This document shows, one piece after another, positions 24,301 to 31,403 of a stretch of DNA of 37,479 nt (within the stretch, counting starts at the first letter, position 1; every line of letters starts with the position of its first letter). The stretch is from positions 1 through 37,479 of the IMG/VR virus record IMGVR_UViG_3300010370_000095; one strand, given 5' to 3'. Position numbers and translations under genes: made by a program. Source of the DNA: a virus. The notes beneath the pieces are model-generated. The model had not been told where the DNA came from. It saw only the letters and a program-made list of their open reading frames with translations, and ran no database searches.

Positions 24301-27171
24301 GCGACTATTACCCGATTCATACACTAAATATTGCCTTGAAATGGTATACGCCGTTCCACTTGACCCATATGAGTACACAGCGTAGTCGATATTATCGTAG
24401 TAATTACTTGCAGCAGGATTGGTGGCAAGTCCCATCATAAACAGACGACCGTGTGTGAACCCCCCACACAATCCGTTTGCCACGAAAGCCAATTTAGTTA
24501 CTGGATTTGTGGAGCGAACGGATTCTGTAAAATATCCACTTGCGGCTGTTTGTGTAATATGTGCAATACCGTTCCACCGATCCCATGTCGGTGGCAGGGC
24601 GTGATTCGCAGACGGTGAAGCGTCTGTCCACACATCGGCACTTGCGCCGTTGGCAACCGAACCACACACCCCGATGTTCTCTGGCTTCAGCCACAGCACC
24701 AGTCCACGCATACCTTCAGGAGACGGTGAGTTCTCTTTGCTGTTGAACCACGCGTAGGTGCTGCCTAGGGGCGCACCAACCGGATTGTGTGCAGTCAACC
24801 CAAACTCGTCCACCACAGTGTACGTGTACCCCATTCCACTACCAAAGAACAGTGATCCTGCTGCGGCAGTGCTGCCGTCCGGTCCGGTTTCTGTGGTGGA
24901 ACCAATGTACGGATTGTAGCCCCGAGGGTAGAAGTCCCCCGTGGCTCCCGACCAACCACCCGCAGGCAGGGACGCACCCGGAGGAGTGGTTTTGTACGGG
25001 TGACCCTGCGGCAGGTTGCCGTCCAGGTTGTACTTGTGGGCAAGGTAGCCTTCAACCTTTTGGCGGTCGCCGTCTGATAGTGCGCCTTGGTACGCAAGAA
25101 TTTCAGCAATCTCTCCGTCGAATGCTCCAGCAAAACTGCTTGAAGCACGCATTCCAATCAGTGTGTTTGATACATTTAGTTGTGCAAGGTCCACAGCAGA
25201 CGATGACGCTGTTCCGTAGCACACTCCGTTCACAAACAACGACAGTGGACCAGAACTGCCTGCACCAATACTGTATGCGGTGGAAACCAATTTCCACGAT
25301 CCAGTTCCACCGATAGGAGCAGTAACGCCCGAGTATACACTACTTGCCGAACGATTAAATGTGGCAACGCAAACCGTTCCCCCTGTTACACCAAACCACA
25401 CACCGTGGCGTTCAACGGAATTAGACAAAACATATGCCTGTGCGCTTCCGTCCCAAGTGGTAGCAGTGCTAACTCTGCCTGGCTTCACAACAGTAAAGAA
25501 AGACCGATCCCTAGTGATACCCAGTGCACCCATTGTTGGACCACTGAATCCCAAACTAACCAGTGCGCTTCCGTAAGCAGGACCACTAAAGTTGTACTGC
25601 ACCGGACGCGTGCGAATGGTTGGATGGGTATTCAGTGACTCGCGTTGAAAATTGGGAGTAAGCCAAACATTAGAGTTTGGATACAAAGAAGGGTGAGAAA
25701 AGGTGTGTCCACCAACAGCACTCCTCCAGTGCTGCACGCCAAATATGTCTTCACGGTCAACACTTCTCCCACTAGGGTCAGAGCCGATGCTAAACGCGTC
25801 AGGCAACACTCCCCATCCTGCGGTGATTCCACTGCTGGTATTGCCTGCAATGTTGTACCCACTCAACCACACCTGAAGAGTCGCGCCCTTTACTTGGTTG
25901 GGCAAGAAATACCCGCCGCGCAGGTCATTGAATGTGCGAAGTGCATAGGGGGTGTACCGACCTATCACAGGAACTTCAAATGTGGTCTGTTGAGACGATG
26001 ACGACACTGTGTTGTCAATAGCCTGTTTGACCAACACCGATCCAAACATTCTCATTCCAGCAGGGTGAACAATACGCTTCAACACATCAAAGTACGTGTC
26101 CAGTGAAACAGCACTCTTCAACTCATACGAAAACTCCTGATAGTAGTTTCCGTCTTGAACAAACTTGTTGCTTGACACCTTGCCACGGTTGCCCGAGAAA
26201 TAGCCTGGGTAACGAGTGACTGCACTACGCTTCACGATAACTTTTGCCTGTGCGTTTCCGGTGTTGCTCACAATGGTGGCAATCACGTCCGCTTCGTAGT
26301 TGATTCCTGAATTGATAATGCCGATTTTCTTTACGCTACCGGCTAACCCAGTCTGTTCAATACGAGCAATGAATCCAACACCATTGGCAGCAACAACCGA
26401 AACGATGTCCCCTACCTGATACCCTTCTCCCTGCAACTCAACGAAAAACTCACCAAGCACGCTGTACGAGGTTTCTGTGTACGAAACGCTGTCTTTGGAC
26501 AGCACGGTTTCCCTGTTTGGCAGAAAATCGCCATTGATGTCCTTGATGAAGAATTCGGTGATGGGCAAGCCATTAAACGAGTACTGTACAACCGAGTCAA
26601 TGGTGGCACTGGCAATCAGATTTGCAGCGGAATCGTACTGCGCAATGGTTCCGTTTTTCACAGAGAACAGATTGGCAGCGTTCACACTTGTGGTTTTGAC
26701 GGAAACGGGTTCAATCCACTGCCCATCAGACGGTTTCAGTATGTCTGTTTTGGGATAGTAGATTTCCAAATCACTGTCGTACAGAACACGGAACAAGAAC
26801 TTGTAAGAGTTCTCGGTGCCTTTGTTTCCGTAGAAGTCACGGATCTTTTTCAGCAGGGTCTTTTTGTTGGGCTTGTTTCCCAATGAGTCTGTTGCAAGCA
26901 GTTCAGGAAACGACAGCAGATACGTGTTCTTGAAGTGGGAGAAAAACTCTTCCACGTTTCGGTCAACATCGGACACCGTGTCCAGTTTGCCCAACACATA
27001 CCCAGGCTGTCCTTGAGAATCCATCCACTCGTAGTACGCCTTGATGAACAGTACAAGTTTACGGTAATCCGTGCGGATGAAAGTAGGAAACTGCTCCTCA
27101 ATAAACGGAGCAATCATGTCCTCCAAGGCTTCTGCACTGGTGTTCAGAATGATGTTTTTGATGTCTGCCAT
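21388..27171 (-). CDS. 7: Baseplate wedge gp7-like protein fused to LamG-module array
   Basis: The 1927-aa protein starts with the gp7 core: FIEEQFPTFIRTDYRKLVLF (about residues 23-42), then RDFYGNKGTENSYKFLFRVL (about 111-130), corresponding to YDFYSTKGIEASYKFLFKVL of T4 gp7, and RIVHPAGMRMFG near 365, matching the RFVHPVGFGF of T4. T4 gp7 (1032 aa) is the central wedge protein holding gp8, gp10 and gp53. From about residue 430 onward, roughly 1500 residues are concanavalin/LamG-like modules: LQVWLSGYNI (~430), GEIAEILAYQ (~685), GLVLWLKPENIG (~820), THWTFSMWIRK (~1395), YRYSVWINRK (~1557), YTFEAWVKPS (~1760), ending NVRVYSRALVSQEIAQNYNS. The last about 500 codons are AT rich. GAGAGG precedes the ATG by 6-7 nt. 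The core assignment is firm; module borders are approximate. Confidence 0.82.
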   Translation of the reverse strand: MADIKNIILNTSAEALEDMIAPFIEEQFPTFIRTDYRKLVLFIKAYYEWMDSQGQPGYVLGKLDTVSDVDRNVEEFFSHFKNTYLLSFPELLATDSLGNKPNKKTLLKKIRDFYGNKGTENSYKFLFRVLYDSDLEIYYPKTDILKPSDGQWIEPVSVKTTSVNAANLFSVKNGTIAQYDSAANLIASATIDSVVQYSFNGLPITEFFIKDINGDFLPNRETVLSKDSVSYTETSYSVLGEFFVELQGEGYQVGDIVSVVAANGVGFIARIEQTGLAGSVKKIGIINSGINYEADVIATIVSNTGNAQAKVIVKRSAVTRYPGYFSGNRGKVSSNKFVQDGNYYQEFSYELKSAVSLDTYFDVLKRIVHPAGMRMFGSVLVKQAIDNTVSSSSQQTTFEVPVIGRYTPYALRTFNDLRGGYFLPNQVKGATLQVWLSGYNIAGNTSSGITAGWGVLPDAFSIGSDPSGRSVDREDIFGVQHWRSAVGGHTFSHPSLYPNSNVWLTPNFQRESLNTHPTIRTRPVQYNFSGPAYGSALVSLGFSGPTMGALGITRDRSFFTVVKPGRVSTATTWDGSAQAYVLSNSVERHGVWFGVTGGTVCVATFNRSASSVYSGVTAPIGGTGSWKLVSTAYSIGAGSSGPLSLFVNGVCYGTASSSAVDLAQLNVSNTLIGMRASSSFAGAFDGEIAEILAYQGALSDGDRQKVEGYLAHKYNLDGNLPQGHPYKTTPPGASLPAGGWSGATGDFYPRGYNPYIGSTTETGPDGSTAAAGSLFFGSGMGYTYTVVDEFGLTAHNPVGAPLGSTYAWFNSKENSPSPEGMRGLVLWLKPENIGVCGSVANGASADVWTDASPSANHALPPTWDRWNGIAHITQTAASGYFTESVRSTNPVTKLAFVANGLCGGFTHGRLFMMGLATNPAASNYYDNIDYAVYSYGSSGTAYTISRQYLVYESGNSRGAITTGANATSNYFAYDNTVCEVEYTEPNIVYRVDGVVKRTVFAGYGRTFYFDSSFYGAASSSDPKTSVTLLDLSYNGNPVVPNFVSTANMNARVYAGVTVDKLRPTLQTAGFGGATGVSFNGGIVFAPASVYAGVTLGGVVGLGYTTGTGSSAAAMLTGQHLYLKRPLKITDDADIFVVYRTTREGLSFGYGLLGSRNTNCDLSATPSVRFDSVLFSRSYNEQDRTAAQQTSSYYSVLPNGTLMYPGASLPPTGVFGFRPCGDQTGVLQNSIVYDPHVSGVCFGVCVGEAVRDSSNKIDVFLNGDRGLNASRSTGRRVVSVVAPSAENWVTTRNLVYGFDAGNTLCIGSFASGFSSDLLRDLHFTPTPYNVLKSGFDPNNFRSDPNSQGVGFTRVTQATGEPTLGNDEVYKAVISTNGNLYTDPSYGTNSWRNTTFSVTHWTFSMWIRKADGSALPSALGVYIYGLGTNDSAPATIEDMGSGWYRVSRKKYVSDSVSTTVTTVGVTGLTPGETVYFGRLQLLPYNGGDIDGRAFRTGVNYPSWAAVAGSIQANSIEKEVNPWGYYDNIWRGENHSTIATSASFNSNAGFNTQLFSVDTSKKYRYSVWINRKVLGDGDVYFGPSNGSYLSRKSGFSQTNPYFTVKNSVSDAYTGKQNTWVLAVGHIHPFGSATGADESTSGYYTVSGGGSTYAPISTGNDDNYHDFIWSQSGIVPTGLRVFLYGSSIPGSEVLFYRPRIDVVDGNEPDVTDLVSNMPQTVYDTGPNGFTGKVFGKPQYISSVGGYLVFDGKSSVIESGATSLTGNSYTFEAWVKPSDVSSALKMFGGMGGLPYFGTLGNAYYWSFSLSGVQKAYAYTVPYTIDTRWAQFVYTANHIPATAGSTQKTQFKVYINGVSVWEQTLDGVEIFGSVVGIGDRSGANTTTEGSYVYTNGNDYKWSGGISNVRVYSRALVSQEIAQNYNSLRGRFGM

Positions 27172-27172
27172 T

Positions 27173-28993
27173 TCACCCTCTCAAAGACTGCTTGCGGTCT
27201 GTCTGTGTAGTTAGGGAAACTGCCACAGAGTCCGCGTAGCCTCTGCTGATTCTCAATATCTTGTTCTCAAACACAAACAAGTCTGCGTTTTGCGGTTGAA
27301 CAGTCACAGTGAAGAAGACGTTGGTAGTGATGGGAGCGAAACGGGTATTGAACCCAATCTTGCCCTCGCTGTAATCAATGGTTCCGATGTTTGGATACAC
27401 CAAGCGTGTGCTGCCGTCTGTTTCTACCCGCACCAAATTGACCTTTCCGTTTCCGTCGTCCTGTGCCACCACACCAGTGTAGGTGACCCCATCGTACCCC
27501 ACATGAGAAAACGAAGCGGTGGTCATAACAGGTGAGTGACCGTCGTGTGGGTGGTAGAAAGGGTTCTTGAAATCCATCTCAAAGCCCTTGCTTGCAACCA
27601 GTTTACTCAAGTTCACACTCTTCCGCATCTTTACCGCCGTCTGGTTACCCAAGATAGAAGCATCCAATCCGTTGATGCCTTGAACAAGTTTAGACAGATA
27701 CAGATTGGAACCAAACCGCTCAAGAGACGTGGACGAATAATTGAAGATGTACGCAACAATCAGTGCCTTGATGGTTCCTGGTGTAGAAACAGTGGCTGAT
27801 GGGTTAAAGGTGACCAGTGAGTCCACGATCAAGTCAACGTAATCAGGGTCAACAATTTCAGGAAGAATGGTTACCACAGACGCACTCTGTCGTAGGGTTC
27901 GCACAAGACTGGTCTTTTCATCGGTGGTGAGCACATTGCCGCTACGAGGCTTCACAGCAATAAACACCCGACCGTATTGGGGAGGTGTCACTGTTTCTCC
28001 ACCGTACACCACCACCGAGTCAGTGTTGGGGTACTCCTTGATCACCTTTGCAGTGTAATCGTCTTCCGTTACTGCTCTGGACTGCGACTGGTAAAAGCGC
28101 GGTGCTAGAAACTTGATTCGACTAACCGTTTCTGGTTCAGAGCCGCCTGCGGAAGCAGACACTGTTGTAATAGTTCCCAACCCACTGATGCTAGTACTGA
28201 AAGTGCTGATACCGTTTCCAATCTCGCCGTTCGTTTCCAAGTATTCGATTGTTACGAGGCTTCCGTTTGCTGGTTTTGCTCCCAAGAAGTTGTCGCCAAA
28301 GAACAGTTCGTACACTCCAGGTTCTTTCTCTTGCAAGAAGAAAACCTTTGATGTGGTGGTAAGATCAATGTAATCGCTGCTGTACGACCACGTGTCTGTG
28401 GATCCAGTAGTGTCTGTTGGAGACGCTTGCACACGAACTTTAATGGTGTTGGTGTCTGCTTTGTTGTTCGGAATCAACAACAGTGTTCCGTTTTTGCGTG
28501 TGCTGTCGTAAATGTAACTCACACGTCGAAGAGTGCCTTCGTACACAGAAATTTCTTCAAATGATTGGCTGTCGCCGTTTGCGTACACCGTGTCCAAAAG
28601 AACGAATCGGTACTGTGATCCGTCTCCGTCAGTGCCAATGAACTCTGTACCCCGTGACAGGTAAGTGTTGCTGCTTGACGCAGGAGCAGGAATGGTGAGA
28701 ACTGCCTTCGCCGCTCTCACCGAAGACGGAACGTACCCTAGTGCCTTTGCGTGGGACACCACAGACTTGCGAAGAGTGGCACTGTCAAGAAACGACTCGT
28801 TTGCCACCATGTTTGCGTAGAACGCTTGGTAGTGAGTGTTGTACGCAAGTACATCCAATATGGTACTCAGTACCGAACCGTCAAAGTTGTAGTCCTTTAG
28901 TGTTGCCTGAGAAGACAGGAAACTCTTAAGAGACGCCTTTGCGTCTTCAAAGTCCAATCCCAACAGGTTGAAACTGTCTCCTCTGCTAGCCAT
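27173..28993 (-). CDS. 6: Baseplate wedge subunit gp6 (baseplate J-like)
   Basis: The 606-aa protein is gp6, the wedge protein whose dimers form the inner ring of the T4 baseplate; it contains the region shared with phage P2 protein J. Seen are FNLLGLDFEDAKASLKSFLS at the N-terminus and the hallmark FDGSVLSTILDVLAYNTHYQ (about residues 39-58) followed by AFYANMVANESFLDSATLRK and ALGYVPSSVRAAKA. RAVTEDDYTAKVIKEYPNTD lies about 310 and is typical of J-like proteins. Length is close to T4 gp6 (660 aa). It follows gp25 by 3 nt, and the gp7 start comes one base after its stop. gp25, gp6, gp53 and gp7 normally assemble together, and here all four are in one operon. Confidence 0.93.
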   Translation of the reverse strand: MASRGDSFNLLGLDFEDAKASLKSFLSSQATLKDYNFDGSVLSTILDVLAYNTHYQAFYANMVANESFLDSATLRKSVVSHAKALGYVPSSVRAAKAVLTIPAPASSSNTYLSRGTEFIGTDGDGSQYRFVLLDTVYANGDSQSFEEISVYEGTLRRVSYIYDSTRKNGTLLLIPNNKADTNTIKVRVQASPTDTTGSTDTWSYSSDYIDLTTTSKVFFLQEKEPGVYELFFGDNFLGAKPANGSLVTIEYLETNGEIGNGISTFSTSISGLGTITTVSASAGGSEPETVSRIKFLAPRFYQSQSRAVTEDDYTAKVIKEYPNTDSVVVYGGETVTPPQYGRVFIAVKPRSGNVLTTDEKTSLVRTLRQSASVVTILPEIVDPDYVDLIVDSLVTFNPSATVSTPGTIKALIVAYIFNYSSTSLERFGSNLYLSKLVQGINGLDASILGNQTAVKMRKSVNLSKLVASKGFEMDFKNPFYHPHDGHSPVMTTASFSHVGYDGVTYTGVVAQDDGNGKVNLVRVETDGSTRLVYPNIGTIDYSEGKIGFNTRFAPITTNVFFTVTVQPQNADLFVFENKILRISRGYADSVAVSLTTQTDRKQSLRG

Positions 28994-28996
28994 CTG

Positions 28997-29410
28997 TCAC
29001 CGTACCCTTTCAAGGATAATGGACACTGTTTGCCGTTCGTTTATTTCATTCATGCCGTACTCCACATTCACGGTGTACGAGTTACCGTCCGCATCAGAAC
29101 GAACGTCCACCAACAAGGTTCCGATTCGTGGCTCGTGCTTGCGAAGTGTTTCTATGATGCGGTCACGAATTTCAAGCACCGTTATTTCGTCCACTGGTTC
29201 AAACAGTAGATTGCGAAGCGACGCTCCTAGGCGGGGCTGAAACAACCGCTCGCCAAATGAAGTATTCAGCAAGTTGCGGATGGACTGGCGAACGCACGAT
29301 GAGTTCGTGGCAGTCAACACATCACCCGTCTTTGGGTTTCGTGCAAAGTTAATGTCCACATCGCTGTACGACGGAACTTTGCTGTCTGTGTTGATCAGAC
29401 GAACTGCCAT
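28997..29410 (-). CDS. 25: Baseplate wedge subunit gp25
   Basis: The 137-aa protein is gp25 (132 aa in T4), a small conserved wedge protein that begins sheath assembly at the baseplate and is shared with contractile injection systems. Seen are NTSFGERLFQPRLGASLRNL followed by LFEP (residues 49-72) and the family EPR motif at residues 93-95 within RKHEPRIGTLLVDV, the element that contacts other wedge proteins. The start has AGGAGA with about 8 nt spacing. In T4 gene 25 is in a different cluster from genes 6-8; its placement immediately before gene 6 is as in marine T4-like phages. Confidence 0.95.
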   Translation of the reverse strand: MAVRLINTDSKVPSYSDVDINFARNPKTGDVLTATNSSCVRQSIRNLLNTSFGERLFQPRLGASLRNLLFEPVDEITVLEIRDRIIETLRKHEPRIGTLLVDVRSDADGNSYTVNVEYGMNEINERQTVSIILERVR

Positions 29411-29413
29411 CTG

Positions 29414-30100
29414 TCATCTCTCCTGCTGCGCAGTAAGGTGCGCGTTTATGGTTCTGCTGTTGCTCTCTATGACCTGTTCCACCGAGTGTTCCGAAATGCC
29501 GTCCTTCTCAATTTCATCCAAACCTTCTCGGGAACACCAATGGCAGCACACGAATCCCAAAGGCGTGATCCCGTCCATGCACTTGAGCGGGCTAACCGTG
29601 AAGTACAGCACGTTATTTATCTCAAAACTGGAACGGAATGCGGACTCGGGCAGGGTGTCAACTGCAATAATTCTGTCGGGTGAGGTGTCCAGTATACGGA
29701 CAAGATCCATGTAACGGTTGAGCATGACATCCTGCGACTCAATCATCATGCTTTTCACTCCACCACTACACGACTCGTGAGTAACAGAAACCCGTTTAAT
29801 GGAACTGCCGTCCGCAAACTTTCCACCGTTGTGAAACTGAAACACCAAGCACCTAGACGCACGAACCGTTACACGCAGTTCTGTGAGGTGTTCGTGAACT
29901 CGGGTATGAACCATTACTTGGTGACTGTCTTGTATGACCTGCTTCTTCTCGTCTTCTTTTGCTTGTTTTTCCGTTTTCTTGCGTCTACGAATCACACCTG
30001 CTATTCCAATTCCAATCCCCATGATAAGCACACCCAAAAACTCACCCCCCATTAGAGCAAAGTCCGTCGCGGTTCGGAGTATTTGGGTGATGTCGCTCAT
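29414..30100 (-). CDS. Membrane-anchored GAF-like protein
   Basis: The 228-aa protein has one N-terminal hydrophobic, glycine-rich helix (residues about 17-37, GGEFLGVLIMGIGIGIAGVI), followed by a very basic RRRKK stretch, predicting a single-pass anchor with the bulk in the cytoplasm. After a short charged linker, residues about 64-205 look like a GAF-fold domain: HTRVHEHLTELRVTVRASRC, LVFQFHNGGKF, KRVSVTHES, and LGFVCCHWC. I recall QFHNGG-type proteins from other T4-like marine phages, without known function. It overlaps the 267-aa gene by 4 nt (AUGA) and precedes gp25 by 3 nt. A virion, membrane-contact or signalling role is possible; nothing in sequence decides. Cysteines 111, 192, 193 and 196 are noteworthy. 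Confidence 0.7.
   Translation of the reverse strand: MSDITQILRTATDFALMGGEFLGVLIMGIGIGIAGVIRRRKKTEKQAKEDEKKQVIQDSHQVMVHTRVHEHLTELRVTVRASRCLVFQFHNGGKFADGSSIKRVSVTHESCSGGVKSMMIESQDVMLNRYMDLVRILDTSPDRIIAVDTLPESAFRSSFEINNVLYFTVSPLKCMDGITPLGFVCCHWCSREGLDEIEKDGISEHSVEQVIESNSRTINAHLTAQQER
29614..29621 (-). promoter_or_regulatory. Candidate late promoter upstream of gp25 (inside GAF-like gene)
   Basis: The minus strand reads GATAAATA, seven of eight bases of the T4 late consensus, 203 nt before the gp25 start. It could serve the gp25-gp6-gp7 unit. It lies in coding sequence (ATA AAT codons), so chance is plausible. Confidence 0.25.
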
Positions 30101-30900
30101 CTGAAACTGGTGGCTCCTGTGCTGGTGAGTGCGCTACGAACGGTATTTGTAAATTGCGGATCTACCACATTAACTGTTGCGTCCACGCTCAATTGGTTGC
30201 ATGGATCATCGCTTTCAGAAATGATGTTGCTCATTAGATTTATAGAGGTTACCTTGTCAATAAACGAAAGAGCCTCCGCTAATTTTGCAGTTGCTGCGTC
30301 CACTGCGCCGTTCACCGCGCCGTTGGCAGCGTCTATTTTTTCAAACACGCCCGCGACCCCCGATTGAAAGGAGTTTATGGCGTTTTCTAGGTTTCCTGCC
30401 AAAGCGGTTCCTGATCCAGAATCTATTTGATTCAGCAGTGCTTCCAAGTCCACTTGAGCCGCGATCATGGCGTTTATGGACTGCTTTCCGTCCTGTTGAA
30501 TCATGTTCAACCCCACACCAATGTCCAAGCCCTCAATGCCCAAAGCGCACTGAAACTGCCCGTACAGGTTCAGACTGCTGATCATTCGCGCCAACTGCTT
30601 GGGGTCTTTGTACTTTGCGCACTCCGCATCAAACTTCGACAGTGCTGATTGAGTAGCCGTAAATCTAGCCTGTGCTGATTGCAGTGAAGGCAGAAGACTG
30701 TACAGTGCGCCTTGTGCTCCCTGACTGTTTATCCCTGTTATGAGTCCAGCAACTCTGCCAGAATTTGAACCCAAGACTTTTCCTGCTGCTGCAATAGCAG
30801 TCTCGTTGGGTTTGGTCAACAGGTTTTGGAAATCGTTCAGTCCAAAGGTAAGGATGCTCTTTTCGCCGTCTGTTAGTTTTTGCTTGCACGGACACGTCAT
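30097..30900 (-). CDS. Conserved helical structural protein, unknown role
   Basis: The 267-aa protein starts with a cysteine pair (MTCPCKQKLTDGEK) and is mostly helical, rich in Ala, Gln, Ser and Asn. Notable stretches are FGLNDFQNLLTKPNETAIAA near residue 19, a long alanine-rich helix at about 190-215 (NGAVNGAVDAATAKLAEALS), and a C-terminal segment with SDDPCNQLSVDATVNVVDPQ. Similar proteins with this cysteine-rich start and the LLTxPNExAIAA motif sit beside gp25 in marine T4-like phages, to my recollection, without assigned function. It begins 3 nt after the PAAR gene and overlaps the GAF-like gene by 4 nt, so a baseplate role is the best guess. There is no signal peptide or convincing membrane helix. 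Confidence 0.65.
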   Translation of the reverse strand: MTCPCKQKLTDGEKSILTFGLNDFQNLLTKPNETAIAAAGKVLGSNSGRVAGLITGINSQGAQGALYSLLPSLQSAQARFTATQSALSKFDAECAKYKDPKQLARMISSLNLYGQFQCALGIEGLDIGVGLNMIQQDGKQSINAMIAAQVDLEALLNQIDSGSGTALAGNLENAINSFQSGVAGVFEKIDAANGAVNGAVDAATAKLAEALSFIDKVTSINLMSNIISESDDPCNQLSVDATVNVVDPQFTNTVRSALTSTGATSFR

Positions 30901-30903
30901 GGT

Positions 30904-31170
30904 TTACCCCACAAATAGAGTTGAAGAAGTGCTGGGTGTGTGACCGCAACTGGCTTGACTGGCACCAGTACACACAGGAATACCGCCTATTACAAAACTA
31001 GGATTGCCTTGAATCATAACTGCACTGTCGTGTTCGTTGTTGCCGTGGTCTTCCACGGGGTTGCCTTCTACAGACACAGGGAACCCGTCAAGAAACACCG
31101 TTGCGTTTCCGACCAAGATCAGCCCACCTGCCACGTCAATGTTTGCTCGACATACTCCGAAACCTGGCAT
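30904..31170 (-). CDS. 5.4: PAAR-repeat spike tip protein (gp5.4-like)
   Basis: The 88-aa protein is a PAAR protein, the small cone that sharpens the central spike of contractile tails; T4 gp5.4 (97 aa) is the equivalent. It has the usual short glycine-rich hairpins (GLILVGNATVFLDGFPVSVE, then AVMIQGNPSFVIGGIPVCTG) and candidate metal ligands His42, His47, Cys67, Cys75 and His77. PAAR tips bind one metal ion with His/Cys side chains. It overlaps the preceding 76-aa gene at UAAUG and has GGAGGA upstream. The neighbouring gp5 supplies the needle it would cap. Confidence 0.9.
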   Translation of the reverse strand: MPGFGVCRANIDVAGGLILVGNATVFLDGFPVSVEGNPVEDHGNNEHDSAVMIQGNPSFVIGGIPVCTGASQASCGHTPSTSSTLFVG

Positions 31171-31400
31171 TAGTACGATCCTCCGTTGATGATATCGTTG
31201 GGAGACGGATCCACGGTCAAAGACATGAGTGTGAATCCAGACCCTATGTCTTCAGGAATATACCCGCTTGTGGTTTCAGTGTCACACACATAGAACTTCG
31301 TGTCACGCTTCACAACGTCTCCGTAGTGATACACCACATACTCCGAAGAGCCTTCGGCGTACTTGCGATGCAGTCCTCTGTAAACCATTCCGCCTGTCAT
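31170..31400 (-). CDS. Small protein between spike and PAAR tip
   Basis: The 76-aa protein is not firmly recognised. The segment YVVYHYGDVVKRDTKFYVC (residues 21-39) resembles the three-stranded YxxGDVVxxxGxxYxC unit of small carbohydrate-binding modules (CBM5/12-like) that occur in phage structural proteins. It starts 3 nt after the gp5 stop, with GAGG overlapping the gp5 end, and its stop overlaps the PAAR start, so it is translated between spike and tip. A role in the spike complex or as a small glycan-contact protein is inferred. T4 has small genes 5.1-5.3 in this position, but homology to them is not claimed. Confidence 0.65.
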   Translation of the reverse strand: MTGGMVYRGLHRKYAEGSSEYVVYHYGDVVKRDTKFYVCDTETTSGYIPEDIGSGFTLMSLTVDPSPNDIINGGSY

Positions 31401-31403
31401 GGG

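Noticed and set aside
21388-27171. The gp7-LamG gene as an assembly-fused pair of genes
   Set aside because: No internal start with a ribosome binding site or compositional break coincides with the core/array border near 25890; the frame is open throughout, so a genuine fusion is more likely.
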